A DNA stretch of 64,000 nucleotides from UBA1141 sp963665155 (GCA_963665155.2 CAXXFI010000001.1:806001-870000); one strand, 5' to 3'; shown: positions 1-9,586, counted from the stretch's first letter. A program made the numbers and translations. Notes: generated by a model from the sequence alone, not told the origin.

Positions 1-285
1 GAAGCCGGGACCGATGTGAAAGCTCACTCAGATAGGGAAAAAACCCATGAGCATGTAGGAGATTAAACCAGCTAGCTTGGGTGAACCTGTAGTAAAATAT
101 GGGTAGTGTGCTTCTATCCAGTGAATCTCTCGATATCCCATAACAACCCATTGTAAACCGGTGACAGGGTGAATCGGAATTGGCGTGGGCTCATCTACTA
201 TTGATAAGAAAGATGCAGTCTCAAGGGGTACGCTGTTTCCGCAAGAGCGGGTCTCCTTGAGGCAGAAGGGGTGCGGAGAAGGATC

Positions 286-1170
286 ATGGCTTCCCGCCGG
301 TTTAAACCAACCCGTATCAGCCTAAACGGGCCTGTATTCGTCAAGCAAGCGGTGCCCCATTTACGCGAGCTGGCGATACTTAGCGGGGCCTATTGGGCCT
401 ATATGTATTCGCGGGTTTTGGTGTTTGACGACTTTGGGGCCACCGCTCTTAACAACGCCAGCGCCATAATCTCGTTTGAAAAGTCCCTAGGATTCTTTTG
501 GGAGCCAGAATGGCAAGCTTGGGTCATAGGCAGCGCCAAGCACTTGGTGATCTTTTTTAACTGGGCCTATATCATTACCTTCTGGCCCATTATCTTGGCA
601 ACCGGGTTAATCCTCTACTTAGTCAACCGGCGGCGCTACCAATATTACCGAAACGTGGTATTGGTCAGTTTCATCTTGGCGCTGCTCGGTTTTATGTTAT
701 TCCCACTCGCGCCGCCACGGATGATGGCGGACCATTTTGTGGATACGATAAAGGCCTTTGGCCCAACATTCTACGCAAGCCGGGAGCTTGCCAGTTTCTA
801 CAACCCATACGCAGCCATGCCCAGTCTCCACTTTAGCTGGACTCTTATGTTCGGCATTCTGTTTATTCAGACGCCGGGCAAATGGTTTAAGATCGTGGGC
901 GTGGCTTACCCGGCCTTAACCTTGCTTGCGATTACCATAACCGCCAACCACTACATTATGGACGCGATTGGTGGCAATATCTTGATGATGTTGGCTTTTG
1001 CTATTGTCGAGTTGGGCTTTAAACGCCGATTATTCCTCCCGAAAAATCTGGGCTCCGTGGTTTCGTTGGCGAAGATACAGCACCTGCTAAGACCGAGTTC
1101 AGGAGGCCACCAGAAGCAAGGATCAAGGAGTTCAGAAGTTGTGCCCAGCGAAAGCGGACCGGACATATAG
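286..1170 (+). CDS. PAP2-family membrane phosphatase/phosphotransferase, copy 1
   Basis: An integral membrane protein of the PAP2 (type 2 phosphatidic acid phosphatase) superfamily. It resembles the branch that includes Aur1/inositol-phosphotransferase-type enzymes acting on lipid-linked phosphates. The sequence has about six hydrophobic segments, then the conserved block AAMPSLHFSWT (the PSxH motif) and, about 40 residues later, NHYIMDAIGG, the HxxxD active-site motif. The substrate cannot be read from the sequence. The ATG at 286 is chosen because GGAG/AGAAGG lies just upstream; a GTG at 271 is possible. A close paralog follows 126 bp downstream in the same orientation, so this is a tandem duplication. 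The C-terminal 40 residues are polar and probably cytoplasmic. Confidence 0.85.
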   Translation: MASRRFKPTRISLNGPVFVKQAVPHLRELAILSGAYWAYMYSRVLVFDDFGATALNNASAIISFEKSLGFFWEPEWQAWVIGSAKHLVIFFNWAYIITFWPIILATGLILYLVNRRRYQYYRNVVLVSFILALLGFMLFPLAPPRMMADHFVDTIKAFGPTFYASRELASFYNPYAAMPSLHFSWTLMFGILFIQTPGKWFKIVGVAYPALTLLAITITANHYIMDAIGGNILMMLAFAIVELGFKRRLFLPKNLGSVVSLAKIQHLLRPSSGGHQKQGSRSSEVVPSESGPDI

Positions 1171-1296
1171 TCTGTTCTAAAGCTTGCAGCTTAGTTATTG
1201 CAGTGCTTTGGGAGGCTCACTAAGCTGGTCGGACAGGCAACAACAATTGCTGGGGGCGCCTGAAAACCGGAAAGTGTCGCTTGAAATGTCGTTAGG

Positions 1297-2271
1297 TTGG
1301 ATTGGTTGACTTTCGGATTCGAGAATATGCAGCTTATCCCACATCGAATTAAAGGTTCTATCGGCACCTTGAGGACAGTTGCGCATGAGCGCCGGGTCCG
1401 GTTGGGAGCCCGGATGGACCAACTCGCTTTTGTGCGAGCCCTCGGGCCTCGCAAAGCCCATATCTTGGAATTGTCGTTAGTAGTGGGCGCATATCTGGTT
1501 TATGTGCTTACTCGGGGATTGATATTCTCCGATGCCAGTGACACCGGTATGGTCAATGCTGGCCGGATTATCTCCTTGGAAAAAACCCTGGGGTTCTTTT
1601 GGGAACCGGGCTGGCAGTCTTGGGTACTGACCAATGTCAAAGCGTTGGCGGCATTCTTTAATTGGACATATATTTTCACGTATTGGCCGATAATTGTGGT
1701 AGCTGGTTCGGCCCTATACGTAGTAAATCGCCCTAAGTATTATTACTACCGCAGCGTTGTGGTCATCAACTTGGTATTTGCCCTGTTGATTTTCATGGTC
1801 TTCCCGGTAACTTCGCCTTTCAACATCACCGAGTATTTTGTAAACACCATTCAGGAGTTGGGCCCAACGTTCTACGGCAGCCCTCAAATGGCGTCTTTTT
1901 ACAATGTTCATGCTGCCATGCCCAGCCTGCACTTTAGTTGGACGGTCATCCTGGGTGTTCTGTTCGTGCGGACATTCAAAGGTTGGTTCAGGCTTGCCGG
2001 CCTCATCTACCCCGTGGCCACTTTCCTAGCGATCATCATTACCGGCAACCATTTCATTATGGACGCATTCGCTGGGGGAGTATTGGCTGTTTTCTCTTTT
2101 GCTTTAATGGAATTGGTTTTCAGGGGTGGCATATCCCGGTTGCTTAGGGGCACGATCGACCCCTGGGCCTATTTGGGCCGCTTGGTGGTCCCTCAGTTCC
2201 GTCTGGGGAGGCTGCGAATAGGGGACTGGTTGTCGCTAAAGAACCGGCGGCGGCGCACTGCTTCCCGCTAA
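1297..2271 (+). CDS. PAP2-family membrane phosphatase/phosphotransferase, copy 2
   Basis: Paralog of the preceding gene with the same organisation: hydrophobic helices, then AAMPSLHFSWT and NHFIMDAFAGG, the two PAP2 active-site blocks. It also shares a run around SLEKTLGFFWEPGWQSWV with copy 1, so the two arose by local duplication and then diverged. It is expected to act on membrane lipid phosphates; the actual substrate is unknown. The start is uncertain: the reading frame opens with TTG at 1297, and the first ATG is at 1327. Neither has a strong ribosome-binding site. The C-terminus is rich in arginine, which suggests a cytoplasmic tail. Confidence 0.83.
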   Translation: MDWLTFGFENMQLIPHRIKGSIGTLRTVAHERRVRLGARMDQLAFVRALGPRKAHILELSLVVGAYLVYVLTRGLIFSDASDTGMVNAGRIISLEKTLGFFWEPGWQSWVLTNVKALAAFFNWTYIFTYWPIIVVAGSALYVVNRPKYYYYRSVVVINLVFALLIFMVFPVTSPFNITEYFVNTIQELGPTFYGSPQMASFYNVHAAMPSLHFSWTVILGVLFVRTFKGWFRLAGLIYPVATFLAIIITGNHFIMDAFAGGVLAVFSFALMELVFRGGISRLLRGTIDPWAYLGRLVVPQFRLGRLRIGDWLSLKNRRRRTASR

Positions 2272-2409
2272 ACTTTAGATAAAGATGCGTGACGCCACGT
2301 GATTTGTGGTAGCCGCAATCGCCGAGTCCCTATTTTATTCCGCTGGCATATGACCGCGGCGTTCTTCTTTCGGCCCCACTCGCATGGCCACACTCTCAAA
2401 TGGCTCTTA

Positions 2410-3732
2410 TTAACGTCCCCTCCCCCACAAAGGGTGGCGGAAGGTGGGAGCTATTCCCGGATCCAAAGGCGGCAGCTGCCGAGAGACAGTTTCCGGGGTA
2501 TCTTGTTCGGTAGGTACCACCTGCCGATGTTTGAGGCCCAACCGCCGTTTGGGGCTCAGGGAATTGAGGTGCCTGGCCAGGGCCTCCAGACTATTTAGGT
2601 TGTGGACCGGCAGGAAGTCGTCCACATATGGCATGGCGGCTTGCATGCCCCTCGTTAGTGGCTGGTAGCTGGGAGAGCCCAGCAAGGGATTGAGCCAGAT
2701 TAGGCGGTGGCAGCTCCGTTGCAAACGCGAAGCTTCCTTGGCGAGCAATTCCGGTTCGCCCCGGTCCCAACCATCGGAAATGATTATCACCACCGCGCCT
2801 CCGCTCAATACCCGGCGCAACCATTGAAAATTAAATGACTTGAGTGCTTGGCCGATCCGTGTTCCCCCCGCCCAGTCAGGGACCGCTTTTGCTACTTCGC
2901 TAACCGTTTGGTCAACGCCCCTGTAGTTCAAATAGCGGGTAATGCGGGTCAAGCGGGTTGCAAAGAGGAAGGCCTCAACTTGTTCTACTTCCCCAGAGAT
3001 TGTGTGTATAAAGTGGAGCAACATACGTGTGTAGCGCTCCATGGAGCCGCTAACGTCGCAGATTAGCACCAAGGGCCGCAGCTTGTCCTTCCGGGTCAAT
3101 TGGGCCAACTCTATGGGCTCGCCGCCGTATTTCAAGTTGCGGCGCAGGGTTTTGCGCAGGTCCAGCATTCTGCCCTGTCCGGGAACCAATCGGCGAGTTC
3201 GGCGAAGACCGACGTTCCAAGTAAGTTGGGCCATCATACGGCGAGACTGGATGATTTCGGTGGGAGTGAACTCGGAAAAGTCTTTATCTCTAAGGACTTC
3301 CCCTGCGCTGTAAGTGCGCGTCAGGTCGACTCTATCGCCCCCATCGTTGTCGTCGCGTGGGTCTCCTTCTGCGCCGGACTCGGTTCCGGGGGGCGGAGCC
3401 ACCTGTGGCTTGCGGTACCGGGTCCCCTCTCCCATAGAGCGGATTTGTCGGGTCGACATGCCGGAACTAGGTTTACGCCAGAACACCTGAAAGGCCTCGT
3501 CGAACAGCGGTAAGCCTTGCTTACGGTTGACCAAAAGGCATCGGGCGGCCTGGTAGAAGTCCTGCTTGCGGCCCAAGGGAGCGTATTCGGTGGCCCGAAC
3601 AAGGTCCAAAACATTTCCCGAGCCGACGTCCAAGCCCAAGCCCCGCAGCACCTCGGCGAATAGCATCAGGCTGTGGAGTATATGGCCGGGTTCTTCGTCA
3701 TTAGCGTTGGTGGATAGGCTAGGGGATGTCAC
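2410..3732 (-). CDS. VWA-domain CoxE-like protein
   Basis: A VWA (von Willebrand factor A) containing protein of the CoxE family, about 440 residues. The MIDAS metal-binding motif is visible as DVSGSMERYT in the middle of the protein, followed by the second VWA elements GGTRIGQAL and IISDGWDRGE. CoxE proteins work with MoxR/CoxD-type AAA ATPases as chaperones that insert metals or cofactors; in CO dehydrogenase systems the pair matures the Cu-S-Mo site. Its ATG overlaps the stop codon of the upstream moxR-like gene (ATGA), so the two are translationally coupled. No CO dehydrogenase subunits lie within the window, so the client is unknown. Confidence 0.85.
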   Translation of the reverse strand: MTSPSLSTNANDEEPGHILHSLMLFAEVLRGLGLDVGSGNVLDLVRATEYAPLGRKQDFYQAARCLLVNRKQGLPLFDEAFQVFWRKPSSGMSTRQIRSMGEGTRYRKPQVAPPPGTESGAEGDPRDDNDGGDRVDLTRTYSAGEVLRDKDFSEFTPTEIIQSRRMMAQLTWNVGLRRTRRLVPGQGRMLDLRKTLRRNLKYGGEPIELAQLTRKDKLRPLVLICDVSGSMERYTRMLLHFIHTISGEVEQVEAFLFATRLTRITRYLNYRGVDQTVSEVAKAVPDWAGGTRIGQALKSFNFQWLRRVLSGGAVVIIISDGWDRGEPELLAKEASRLQRSCHRLIWLNPLLGSPSYQPLTRGMQAAMPYVDDFLPVHNLNSLEALARHLNSLSPKRRLGLKHRQVVPTEQDTPETVSRQLPPLDPGIAPTFRHPLWGRGR

Positions 3733-4673
3733 GCTCCCCCTCCACCCCGGCGGCCCCTGCGAGGTCCCTGGTTCCTGGAACGGTCAAGCATGGCCCGCAC
3801 AGGCTCTCCGCGTACCATTTCAATGTCGTCCTGATATTTGAGGATTATTCCCAAGGTATCGTCAATCACCTCAGGGTCAAGTTCGGTCTGATTGAGCGCC
3901 AGCAGAGCGGAGGTCCAGTCAATGGTCTCGGACACTCCAGGGATTTTATAAAGCTCGGTCTGGCGGAGCTCCTGAATAAACCCAGTGACCTGCTCGGCTA
4001 AGCGGCGAGGGGCGTCGGGTAGCCTCGAGGAGACAATCTGCGTTTCTTTTTGAAAGTCGGGGTAGTCGATCCAGTAATAAAGGCATCGGCGCTTCAATGC
4101 GTCGTGTATCTCCCGGGTACGGTTGGATGTGATGATGACAATGGGCCGGTGAACCGCTTGGAGCGTACCCAACTCGGGGATGGTTATCTGAAAATCGGCG
4201 AGCAGTTCCAGCAAAAAGCCCTCAAACTCTTCGTCTGCCCGGTCCAACTCGTCGATCAGCAACACCGGAGATTTCTCCCTTCCACTGTCGATGGCTTGTA
4301 GTAAAGGCCGCTTGATTAGAAATTTGTCGCTGAACAGGTTGGCGGTTGCGGTTTCCCGGTCCAATCCCCCTGAGGCTTCCATTAGCCGGATTTCCAGTAA
4401 TTGCCGGGCATGATTCCATTCGTAAATAGCGTGGTTTATATCCAAGCCCTCGTAGCATTGCAGCCTTATTAGCTCAGTGTCCAGTCCTGCGGCGAGAGCT
4501 CTGGCTATTTCAGTCTTGCCGACTCCGGCCTCGCCCTCCAGGAATAACGGGCGTTGCAGCTTCATGGAAAGGAATATTGGCACAGCCAGCGAGCGGTCAG
4601 CAACGTAGGATTGCTGGCGCAGCAGCTTTTGTACATCGTCAATCGAGTCTGGGGCTAGGGTGGATATGGTCAA
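3729..4673 (-). CDS. MoxR-type AAA+ ATPase (CoxD-like)
   Basis: A MoxR-family AAA+ ATPase of 314 residues. Walker A is GEAGVGKTEIA near residue 47, Walker B is LLIDELDRADEEFE, and sensor 1 lies in IIITSNRTREIHDA, all in canonical order. MoxR ATPases act with VWA proteins as metal- or cofactor-insertion chaperones, and this gene overlaps such a partner (CoxE-like) by four bases. Translation appears to begin at a TTG at 4673, with a GGAG sequence seven to eight bases upstream. Although CoxD-like by context, it could equally be a general MoxR protein serving another enzyme complex. Confidence 0.87.
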   Translation of the reverse strand: MTISTLAPDSIDDVQKLLRQQSYVADRSLAVPIFLSMKLQRPLFLEGEAGVGKTEIARALAAGLDTELIRLQCYEGLDINHAIYEWNHARQLLEIRLMEASGGLDRETATANLFSDKFLIKRPLLQAIDSGREKSPVLLIDELDRADEEFEGFLLELLADFQITIPELGTLQAVHRPIVIITSNRTREIHDALKRRCLYYWIDYPDFQKETQIVSSRLPDAPRRLAEQVTGFIQELRQTELYKIPGVSETIDWTSALLALNQTELDPEVIDDTLGIILKYQDDIEMVRGEPVRAMLDRSRNQGPRRGRRGGGGA

Positions 4674-4979
4674 GGTGTGGCTCCAACTTGTTTATTTTAA
4701 CGGACAAAGTGCCTGTGACACTTTCCCGATACTATTCAGCCCATATTGTACCGTATACGGGGACTGAGACAACAGGAGGCCGACCTTTTGGGCATTTGCT
4801 TATACCCTCCGGGCGTTCTACGGTCTATTTTCAGGATCATGGGACGAAAAAAGCATCAGATGGAGCGGTCGTGGCGATTTTATAGCTAGACCGTATCGTG
4901 GCTAAATGAGGGCAACGCGGGAGCGTTTACCCGATGTCTATTCCCGTACTGGTTCGTGCCAAATCTAGGCGCTCCGGAC
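4674..4979. other. Intergenic region of about 300 bp
   Basis: Lies between moxR-like and HAM1-like genes, both on the minus strand. It contains the ribosome-binding site of the moxR-like gene and presumably its promoter. No convincing gene, hairpin or repeat is visible. Confidence 0.5.
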
Positions 4980-5630
4980 CTACCTGTTTTTGAAGTATGC
5001 TTGCACCTTTGACCGTAACTGGGCCCAATGGTCGTTAAGGCCTTCTCGCTGCTCTTGGGATAGTTGGCTGTATGTCTTGCCCAAAGCGGGAAAGTACCAA
5101 GCCGAGAATACCCAAAAACCGGAACCTTCCGGCACCGTGCCGGCCTCGTCGGCTATGAACCCCGTGGCGCCGGTTAGCTCCCAAGAGGCAAGCAATTCTC
5201 CCCGATCGGCCAATGCCACAGCCTCAACCCAGGTAGCCCGCCTCTGATCACCTTGAAAGGGGCGCATCATTTCAAGCAAGCGTTCCAGCCGCTGGGCATT
5301 GGTCGCTTCCGGGCCAGCAAAACGGTGGGTGTAGAGGCTTTCCCAGTGGTCTCCCAGTGCCGGCACCACAAGACCGCCATCTGAGGCGATTACCATCATT
5401 GAACCATAGCTGGACCAATCCTGGGCCTTGGCAATGGCAATTTCTTGGTGGGTATGGCCTCGTTCTACAGGGGCTTTGGCTACCGGGGCTTCGGGCGAAC
5501 CCAACTGGGCTGGCGTTGTAGGCAAGAGAGGCAGGCCTTGCAGAAGCCAAAGCAAGGTGTCTTGTTTGGATGAATTGCCGGTCCCCAAAAGGATCGGCAA
5601 TTCATCGGAAGGTTCACAGTTGACCGTCAT
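4980..5630 (-). CDS. HAM1/RdgB-like non-canonical purine NTP pyrophosphatase
   Basis: A divergent member of the HAM1/RdgB (ITPase) family, which hydrolyses deaminated purine nucleoside triphosphates such as ITP and XTP and keeps them out of DNA. The N-terminal substrate loop appears as GTGNSSKQD, where the family usually has a TxNxxKxxE pattern. The mid-protein motif is SDGGLVVPALG, matching the family SDDSGL motif with changes. The C-terminal half keeps the GFW..SAWYFPALGKTYSQLS stretch typical of the fold. The substitutions in both motifs leave some doubt about catalytic specificity. The length of 216 residues is close to the usual 190-210. Confidence 0.72.
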   Translation of the reverse strand: MTVNCEPSDELPILLGTGNSSKQDTLLWLLQGLPLLPTTPAQLGSPEAPVAKAPVERGHTHQEIAIAKAQDWSSYGSMMVIASDGGLVVPALGDHWESLYTHRFAGPEATNAQRLERLLEMMRPFQGDQRRATWVEAVALADRGELLASWELTGATGFIADEAGTVPEGSGFWVFSAWYFPALGKTYSQLSQEQREGLNDHWAQLRSKVQAYFKNR

Positions 5631-5739
5631 AGGCCATGCCTGAACGGGTAAAGGACACTTGATACATTACGGTCCCTCGATCGCCACTGCTCAAGGTCGT
5701 TCTTACACGGGCCGCCCAGGCGATACAAAACTGGGGTCT

Positions 5740-7191
5740 CTAGTCCACGCCTCCCAAAGGCTCCAAGGTCAGCGCCCGGGCTCGGGCTCGGGCGGCTGCC
5801 ACTTGGTGCTCCTCAGGCAGCGTACTCTCCCATTCGGGAATCAGCACCTTGGTACTTGGGGCAAGGCTCATGACCATGAGAACGCCCACGAAACTGAAAC
5901 CCATAGAAAGGATCAGGATGGGGGTAAAGGAGTCTAGGGCTACGATCACGAAGCCAGCCAGCGCCGTGGCCACGGCGTGACCCATTAGAGCACCCATCAT
6001 CTCGAATCCGTAGAAGGTGCCGATGGGTCCGCTCCCGAAATACTGTCGGTTCACCACCGGATAAGCGGACATTTCGCCGCCGAAACCCGTGCCGAACAAG
6101 ACTGCGAATAAGTAGAATGCCCAAACGTCCTGAGCGCCGATCAATATTAATACAGTAAGGCCCTGAACCATGAGGGCCGCTGCCATGGCGGGTTTGCCGC
6201 CGATACGCTCGGCTAATATTGGGGTTATGAATCGACTGCCGATGCTAAACACGTTAATGAGGCTGAGGATTAAAGCCGCCGCCGTCAGGCTTATCCCTGC
6301 CTCGATCGCTATGGGGATGGAATATATGAGGATAATCCCGTGGCCAGCGCAACCCAGGCCGTGGATCAACGGCAGATTCCAGAATTCCTTGGTTTTCCGT
6401 ATATGCTGGTTGAACACCCGAGCTCGGAGCCTTTCCGCGACATCGCTCCACTCGATTTCCGGTGGATCGTCATCTTGAACACCATAAGCCTTGATGCCCA
6501 TATCGGAGGGCCGATTGCGGAAAAACGGTACCATTAGCAGTACCAAGGCACCACCGACTAGTCCAATGGACCAGAAGGTTCCCTGCCAGCCAATATTTTC
6601 CAACAAAGAAGCGACCAATGGAGCTATTGCTGCGGATCCGAGGCCCCCAGCAGCCCAAAGCAAGCCGACAGCGAGACCCAATCGGCGATGGAACCAACCA
6701 TCGATTGCGGCGATCAAGGGCACCATGGCAATAGATTGGGTCAAGGCAAGCATTACGCCGAAAACTATGAAAAAGTGCCACAGGGTTGTGATCATTCCCA
6801 GCAAAACCATGCTGGTCATGAAAAGGGCGCCAGACGCAATCATCATGTTGCGGGTTCCGTACCTGTCGGCCAGCCACCCGGCGATGGGTGAGAAAATGGC
6901 TCCCGAAAGATAGTAGACAGCTAGCCCGCCGCCGATAGCGCTAAGGCTCCAGCCAAAGCTGCCGTCCGGGTCGTTTAAGGGGGCAATCATGATGCCAGCG
7001 GCCATTCCGATTGACTGGCTAACTAGTTGCACCACCACCAACATGCCCACAATTAACCAAGCGAAATGAAACGTTCCTGACGATTTACTTGAGGGGAAGA
7101 AATTTCCTACGCGTCGCCCTATCGTGGGAGATACGACAAGGGCCGTGATGACCACACCGGAAATCAGGACCAGTAGGCCAATTGATGTCAT
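5740..7191 (-). CDS. MFS transporter, oxalate/formate or monocarboxylate type
   Basis: A 483-residue major facilitator superfamily permease with about twelve hydrophobic helices. The loop between helices 2 and 3 carries GWLADRYGTRNMM, the MFS signature. The arrangement resembles the OFA (oxalate:formate antiporter) and monocarboxylate transporter families: a long cytoplasmic loop sits between the two six-helix halves near residue 220-260. It lies just downstream of the sulfur-enzyme cluster on the same strand. It could therefore import an organic acid or sulfur-containing anion processed by those enzymes, but that is inference from position only. Confidence 0.82.
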   Translation of the reverse strand: MTSIGLLVLISGVVITALVVSPTIGRRVGNFFPSSKSSGTFHFAWLIVGMLVVVQLVSQSIGMAAGIMIAPLNDPDGSFGWSLSAIGGGLAVYYLSGAIFSPIAGWLADRYGTRNMMIASGALFMTSMVLLGMITTLWHFFIVFGVMLALTQSIAMVPLIAAIDGWFHRRLGLAVGLLWAAGGLGSAAIAPLVASLLENIGWQGTFWSIGLVGGALVLLMVPFFRNRPSDMGIKAYGVQDDDPPEIEWSDVAERLRARVFNQHIRKTKEFWNLPLIHGLGCAGHGIILIYSIPIAIEAGISLTAAALILSLINVFSIGSRFITPILAERIGGKPAMAAALMVQGLTVLILIGAQDVWAFYLFAVLFGTGFGGEMSAYPVVNRQYFGSGPIGTFYGFEMMGALMGHAVATALAGFVIVALDSFTPILILSMGFSFVGVLMVMSLAPSTKVLIPEWESTLPEEHQVAAARARARALTLEPLGGVD

Positions 7192-7403
7192 GATACTAAT
7201 TCCTTGAACATTGGCCTAGAGTTAAACATGAGGCTACTAAATGTGAGTGTACACGGGAGTTCTGCTGTCATAAGCTTTGTGATTACCGCTTAGGTCTATT
7301 CCGATTTGTCCCAGCCAGTTTGCGGTTGATCGGCCCATATCCATGTATAGGGCCGTAGATTCATTGGTATTTCGGGCTTGTTGCTCGGGTTTGTCGCTCG
7401 GAT

Positions 7404-7679
7404 TTAGTGCAACGGGCAGGCTTTTAGGAAAACGTTCCCCCACCAACTGTCACTAACTTCCTCACCGTTTTCACCTTCCCCTAAGCTGGCATCGGAGGAA
7501 TTTAGAGCCGTGGCATTTGTCGCGGTGGCCGCGCCAGTAAACCCAAAGGAGAGTGTACGGCTCTTGTCGCCAACATCCGCCGAAACGGCCCATGCTCCAA
7601 AGAAAATTATCAGGAATATGACCCCCGAAACTACCACGAGAAATGTAGCAGGTACCGGGAGCCTTCGCCTAGCTATCAA
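7404..7679 (-). CDS. Small membrane-anchored hypothetical protein
   Basis: A 91-residue protein of unknown function. Residues 13-32 form one hydrophobic helix preceded by the positive stretch ARRR, so it looks like a signal anchor with the rest outside the membrane. The outer part is rich in Ala, Thr, Asn and Ser. The only start is a TTG with a poor ribosome-binding site. No family is recognised. It lies between the MFS transporter and the first sulfite-oxidase-like gene on the same strand and could be cotranscribed with them, or be a chance open frame. Confidence 0.35.
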   Translation of the reverse strand: MIARRRLPVPATFLVVVSGVIFLIIFFGAWAVSADVGDKSRTLSFGFTGAATATNATALNSSDASLGEGENGEEVSDSWWGNVFLKACPLH

Positions 7680-7839
7680 TTTAGCTCACATCTCCGGCAG
7701 TGCCCTTTAATTCCCTTTTGGCACTGCTCATACGTTCGTGATGAGGTATCGGTCCATTGAGGCGATCACCCTGTGGTCATTCGGCGGACTCTTGAAAAAC
7801 CCTAGATGTTCTTGGCCATCAACTTTTGGCCAGGCCTTT

Positions 7840-8946
7840 TTAGCCGACCTCAACCTCGTATGGGAACACCATGTTGTTGCCATAACCCCGGCCGTCCCAT
7901 TTGTTGGGGAACTCCATAGGCTGGGTTTCGCCTTCACTGTTGGTGGCCCGGGACATCAGGGTGTAGCGTCCTGGGCTTTTGGGCTGCCAATTGTGCTCCC
8001 ACCTAGTCCAGGAATAATCGCTGGGAGGATGCACAACGTCTACCGGACCCCAGTTGTCCCCACCGTCGGTGCTGATCTCTATTTTCGCGATCGATTCCTC
8101 GCCGGACCAGGCTGCGCCAGCCAGGGTGTAACCGCTTATCGGGATAATTTCTCCGGGCAGCGGGTTGGTGATTATGGACTTGACTCTTAGCTTTGTGTAG
8201 TACCGGTAAGGGACCGGGTTGCCCGGTTCGTTCTGGGTCATATACCGCTCGGTCATGTAGAAGCCCTTGAACTCGTGGTCCAATACGTGGATGCCAGCCA
8301 GCCACTTGACCGAATTCATCCCATACCAGCCGGACACCATAAGCCGCAACGGGAACCCATGAGCTTGCGGCAGTGGCTCGCCATTCATTTCATATACGAG
8401 CAAAGTGTCGGGATGAGTTGCTTTGACTATGGGCAAGCTGCGTTCGTAGGTTACTTCCGCCGGATCGCCAACCACTTCGTCGGGGCCGTGGTCGGACCCT
8501 TCGAACATGACTTCCACCGCCGAGGACTTAACGCCAGCCAGGTTAAGCACATCAGCCAAGGACACGCCAGCCCACTCGGCATTGCCCATGATTCCGTGTC
8601 CTTTGATTTGCTCCATCACCGAGCTTATGCGTAGAGACTTGGTGTAGTACTCGGGGACTGGGCTGTTGCCGCAGCATTCGAAAGTCACCTGGAAACGCTT
8701 TTGCGGCAATTGTTTGATCTCTTCGTAGGTAAGACTCAGGGGTTTATCTACTTCGCCGTCAACGGTCAACCGGTAGGTGTCAACGTCTATCTGAGGCGAG
8801 TCTTTCCAATGGTTGCGAACGTAATACAAATCGTTGGGCACGATGTTTTCTTGAAGCGCTTGCGGTGGCGCAGCGAATGTGCGCAAACCCACGTTTGTGG
8901 GTATTAGTTGTGGCTTTACCTTAGTTCTGGTTTTTTGGGCTGCCAT
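7840..8946 (-). CDS. Sulfite-oxidase-family molybdopterin oxidoreductase A
   Basis: A SUOX-family molybdenum enzyme of about 368 residues without a heme domain or visible signal peptide, so probably cytoplasmic and passing electrons to a separate acceptor. The molybdenum-ligating cysteine lies in FECCGNSPV near residue 93, matching the family position (..CxGN..). It is followed by the cofactor-binding region with HGFPLRLMVSGWYGMNSVKWL. The C-terminal 100 residues form the Ig-like dimerisation domain, with KIEISTDGGDNWG and PGRYTLMSRATNS. The start is the second of two adjacent ATGs, better spaced from a GGGAGGA ribosome-binding site. It may oxidise sulfite, but other SUOX-family substrates are possible. 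Confidence 0.85.
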   Translation of the reverse strand: MAAQKTRTKVKPQLIPTNVGLRTFAAPPQALQENIVPNDLYYVRNHWKDSPQIDVDTYRLTVDGEVDKPLSLTYEEIKQLPQKRFQVTFECCGNSPVPEYYTKSLRISSVMEQIKGHGIMGNAEWAGVSLADVLNLAGVKSSAVEVMFEGSDHGPDEVVGDPAEVTYERSLPIVKATHPDTLLVYEMNGEPLPQAHGFPLRLMVSGWYGMNSVKWLAGIHVLDHEFKGFYMTERYMTQNEPGNPVPYRYYTKLRVKSIITNPLPGEIIPISGYTLAGAAWSGEESIAKIEISTDGGDNWGPVDVVHPPSDYSWTRWEHNWQPKSPGRYTLMSRATNSEGETQPMEFPNKWDGRGYGNNMVFPYEVEVG

Positions 8947-9074
8947 CATGTCCTCCCAAAGTCATTTTGCTGCGCTATTGCCCGCGCCTTTCCCAATGAG
9001 ATAACACCAGAATAATCACGTTTACAGATATTCTACCAGACATTTTCCTTGAGTTTATGCGGGAATTACCGGAA

Positions 9075-9425
9075 TTATTCTAAATAAGTGGTTTCCATTT
9101 GATTGCTCGGATAGGTGACCATCAATTGGACAGGGGTCCACAGCGCATTAATTAGCTTGTGGGGTCGGCCCGGCGGGGCCAATAATGTGCATCCCGCCCG
9201 TACGGTGCGAACATCGTCGCCATCGACTATCTGCACTGCGCCAGCCATGACCATGATGGCGATGTCTACATCGTGGGTGTGCAAACGGCCTTCGTATCCG
9301 GGATGAAGCGTAACTTCCTTGATGGTTAAAGACGTCGCTCCGTCTGCTGCGGATACCAAAGTCCGTTCCTCTTGGCAGTCCGCCACCGGAGGGGTCGCAA
9401 TACTGGTGTGCTCGATGATAGTCAT
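9075..9425 (-). CDS. Small cupin-domain protein
   Basis: A single-domain cupin of about 116 residues. Cupin motif 1 appears as YEGRLHTHDVDIAIMVMAG, giving the HxH metal ligands, and motif 2 as CTLLAPPGRPHKLIN, giving the final His. The fold and metal site are clear. The reaction is not: such proteins can be dioxygenases, isomerases or sensors. The ATG at 9425 is preferred over an upstream frame opening because GGAG lies six bases before it. It sits between two sulfite-oxidase-like genes on the same strand. Confidence 0.75.
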   Translation of the reverse strand: MTIIEHTSIATPPVADCQEERTLVSAADGATSLTIKEVTLHPGYEGRLHTHDVDIAIMVMAGAVQIVDGDDVRTVRAGCTLLAPPGRPHKLINALWTPVQLMVTYPSNQMETTYLE

Positions 9426-9517
9426 TTTTTCTCCGTCAGACGGGACCCTGCCCCAATTGGGTCTGGCATACAACGATTACGTTAAATATTCGATTTTGCT
9501 ACTTTGTGTCAACCCCC

Positions 9518-9586
9518 TTCGTGGTGAGCTTGTCGAACCATATTGAAGCTGAAGCAATGGTCCTTCGACGGGCTCAGGACGAACGG
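9518..9586. repeat. Dispersed inverted-arm repeat, copy 1
   Basis: Two arms face each other: TTCGTGGTGAGCTTGTCG at 9518 and, about 40 bp on, the near-complement CCTTCGACGGGCTCAGGACG. Related arms recur at 20214-20320. This is a REP-like intergenic palindrome rather than coding sequence. Confidence 0.7.

Noticed and set aside
1..66. Open frame from the left edge to a stop at 66
   Set aside because: Only 21 codons and no recognisable protein end; cannot be supported as the tail of a gene.
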